Assembly (NCBI RefSeq): GCF_009910675.1
Contig: NZ_RSEJ01000004.1
Coordinates: 62,001 to 126,000 of the forward strand
Direction: 5' to 3'
Source: Photobacterium alginatilyticum
GTDB taxonomy: Bacteria; Pseudomonadota; Gammaproteobacteria; Enterobacterales; Vibrionaceae
Length of the DNA: 64,000 bases
How positions within the stretch are numbered: position 1 is the stretch's first letter; every line of letters starts with the position of its first letter. The notes beneath the pieces were generated by a model. That model had not been told where the DNA came from. It did no database searches and saw nothing but the letters and a program-made list of their open reading frames with translations. The position numbers and the translations under genes were made by a program. Positions 62,193 to 64,000 of the stretch are shown piece after piece.

Positions 62193-64000
62193 TTAACTTG
62201 ATGTCTTCAATGGCAGCAGCATTTCGACAATGCCGTCTTCCATTTGGATATCAATTTCAAAGCCGACTTTTTGCGCCAGCATAATCATCCCGCGGTTAGA
62301 AGGCATGGTCATTCCTGACATTCGCTGAAGCCCGCGCTGCTTGCAGTAGCTGATGATCTTGTCCATTAAAATACGCCCTAGTCCGATCCCTTTAAGATCC
62401 GAGCGGACCAAAATCGCGAACTCGGCTTCTTCATTTTCAGGATCCGACAAAGCGCGGGCTACCCCGATGATCACTTCGTCTTCTTCGCCATTATCCTGTG
62501 TGATCTGGCGGGTCGCGACAAAGGCCATCTCCCGGTCGTAATCAATTTGCGTCAGGTTGGCCAGTGCCTCATGGTTTAATTCACCGACATCAGAGAAAAA
62601 ACGACGGTATAAATCATCGACGGAGACCTTCGATATAAAGGATTTATGCTTCGGTTCATCTTCGGGCAAAATTGGGCGAAGCAGAATTGAAGAACCATCT
62701 TTTAACGAAACTTCTTCTTCATATTCTATAGGGTAAGGGCGTATTGCCAGTCTTTTTTGCTTGTCGCCTGTAAATTGCTTAATGCTCATCGAAGCGTCAA
62801 TCACGGTCATCTCATCGCCAGAAGCCAGCAGAGGATGGATATCGAAGCTAATAATTTCCGGGCAATCAATGATCAATTGGGAAATCTTAACCAGCAGCTT
62901 ACACAATGCTGGTATATCGATACGTTCTGGCAGGCTACGTTGCTTTATCTTGCCGGTCTTAATGGCGTTGATAACCATATAACGAGCCAAGGCCATATTG
63001 AGCGGCGGAATAGCGACAGCGGCATCCTTGTGAATATCCCACTCGGCAGCGTCTTCTCCCATTAGAATAACCGGGCCAAATACGGAATCATTGTGAACCG
63101 AGATACGAAGCTCCTGGGCGCCGGAACGTTTTGCCATCCGCTGAACTAACAGGCCGTCAATTTGGGCGTTAGGGTAGTCGATAGAAACACGATCCAGAAT
63201 GGCCTGGGCACCATTGGCGACTTCTGCTGCTGTTCTTAAGTGCAGCATTACCCCGTGTACTTCTGATTTGTGGCGAATATCCGGTGAGCGTAGTTTTACC
63301 GCCACCGGATAGCCAATTTGTTCGGCAATATGTGCTGCCTCTGAGGGATCTTCGGCAATCCATGTAGGCAGCGTGTTGAAGCCATAGCTTTCAAGTACCG
63401 GACGGACTTCATGAGTTTCAAGCTCAGAAACACCCTGGGCAAGCAGATGGTTTAATACGTCGTGAACGTGGCGAGGGTTGGCTTGGGTTTCCCCGAACGA
63501 AACCGGCGTTTCCATCAATTGCTTCTGGTTACGGCGGTATTCGACCAAATGCATGAAAGCCGATACCGCGCTTTCAGGCGTACGATAGGCAGGAAATCCA
63601 GCCTCGGTAAAAATTTGTCGAGAGGCCGCCGCCTCATTCTCGCCAGCCCAGTTAGTCAGAATGTTAAAGCGTTTGCTTCGGGGGTGGGACTGCAGAACAT
63701 GAACAAGTCGTTTGGCGGTTTCGTGGCCGGGGGCGATAGCAGAAGGAGAATGCATGATAAGCAATGCATCAAAATCGTCGCTGTCGAGCAAAATTCGAAC
63801 GGCTTTTTCATAACGGTTAATGTCGGCATCGCCGATAATATCGATTGGGTTGGAATTTGACCAGCAGGCAGGTAACACCTCAGACAGCTTGCTGGTGGTT
63901 TCTGCACTAAGCTCGGCCAACTTGCCGCCTCGGTCCGAAAGCGCGTCAACAGCCATAATTGCCGGGCCGCCGCCATTGGTAATGATGGCAAGGCGTTCGC
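62193..64000 (-). CDS. PatZ-type acyl-CoA-synthetase/GNAT protein acetyltransferase (N-terminus missing)
   Basis: The visible ~602 residues continue in frame to the window edge, where RLAIITNGGGPAIMAVD is the family's CoA-ligase motif, so the gene is cut at its 5' end. Next come the ligase CoA-binding and ATP-grasp-like regions (PVAVKLRSPDIRHKSEVHGVMLHL), and the C-terminal GNAT domain (~455-595) with FAILVRSDLKGIGLGRILMDKIISYCKQRGL, the acetyl-CoA pyrophosphate loop. PatZ/Pka (YfiQ) acetylates and inhibits acetyl-CoA synthetase. The ligase half is usually catalytically dead. A PatZ-sized gene of ~880 codons would extend ~0.85 kb further right. Confidence 0.9.
   Translation of the reverse strand, partial: ERLAIITNGGGPAIMAVDALSDRGGKLAELSAETTSKLSEVLPACWSNSNPIDIIGDADINRYEKAVRILLDSDDFDALLIMHSPSAIAPGHETAKRLVHVLQSHPRSKRFNILTNWAGENEAAASRQIFTEAGFPAYRTPESAVSAFMHLVEYRRNQKQLMETPVSFGETQANPRHVHDVLNHLLAQGVSELETHEVRPVLESYGFNTLPTWIAEDPSEAAHIAEQIGYPVAVKLRSPDIRHKSEVHGVMLHLRTAAEVANGAQAILDRVSIDYPNAQIDGLLVQRMAKRSGAQELRISVHNDSVFGPVILMGEDAAEWDIHKDAAVAIPPLNMALARYMVINAIKTGKIKQRSLPERIDIPALCKLLVKISQLIIDCPEIISFDIHPLLASGDEMTVIDASMSIKQFTGDKQKRLAIRPYPIEYEEEVSLKDGSSILLRPILPEDEPKHKSFISKVSVDDLYRRFFSDVGELNHEALANLTQIDYDREMAFVATRQITQDNGEEDEVIIGVARALSDPENEEAEFAILVRSDLKGIGLGRILMDKIISYCKQRGLQRMSGMTMPSNRGMIMLAQKVGFEIDIQMEDGIVEMLLPLKTSS

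Overview
The window is a stretch of gammaproteobacterial chromosome of moderate G+C. Gene content points to a marine Vibrionaceae-like bacterium: an AcfD/SslE-type secreted M60 protease, a LexA-controlled umuDC pair, ydbH-ynbE-ydbL, DUF3859 and many small Vibrio/Shewanella-type hypothetical proteins. The species call is inference. No rRNA, tRNA, IS element, phage module or CRISPR array was seen. Genes are densely packed, usually as divergent or convergent pairs separated by perfect hairpins.

Layout. 1-184 is the cut 5' end of an exported protein gene. 519-4290 is a translationally coupled three-gene operon: a TackOD1-type zinc-ribbon protein with a degenerate GGDEF-like domain, a membrane GT2 glycosyltransferase and an HlyD-type adaptor. 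It is the best candidate here for a little-described system, probably regulated surface-polysaccharide synthesis and export. 4287-10815 holds a MarR regulator and membrane protein, an EEP nuclease-like protein, MetY, a glycine-zipper lipoprotein, an esterase, a PH-domain protein and a DnaQ-like exonuclease. 11088-17369 encodes two large lipoprotein metalloproteases in a row (M60 and M16). 17533-24485 has DUF3859, Hsp20, an ethylbenzene-dehydrogenase-like haem protein, an AT-rich DUF3592 islet, a YHS protein and several AraC/LysR regulators.

24663-32187 carries a HisC-like aminotransferase with an amino-acid binding protein, a Mut7-C protein, a TPP riboswitch controlling thiM, a tripeptidase-like M20 peptidase, a VIT-family metal transporter and a solitary DNA methyltransferase. 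32159-40982 has small proteins (DUF1737, RRM, CCGSCS), a MATE/AraC pair, an ACT-LysE unit, a GH13 lipoprotein amylase and CutA. 41021-44495 is the electron-transfer-flavoprotein cluster (ETF-QO divergent from etfBA). 44519-49520 has a LysR/MATE pair, a SPOR lipoprotein and umuDC behind a LexA box.

49704-52421 is a P-type ATPase of clearly higher G+C than its surroundings. 52892-57934 contains a YeiH-family transporter and ydbH-ynbE-ydbL (envelope lipid homeostasis). 58293-62126 has an Nramp-like transporter lacking the usual metal-site residues, a secreted adhesin-like protein and a LysR regulator. From 62193 to the right edge runs the C-terminal two-thirds of a PatZ-type acyl-CoA-synthetase/GNAT protein acetyltransferase.

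Start codons were moved from the longest open frame wherever a ribosome-binding site or family alignment favoured an internal start; each case is stated. Functional names rest on motif recognition by eye, without database searches.
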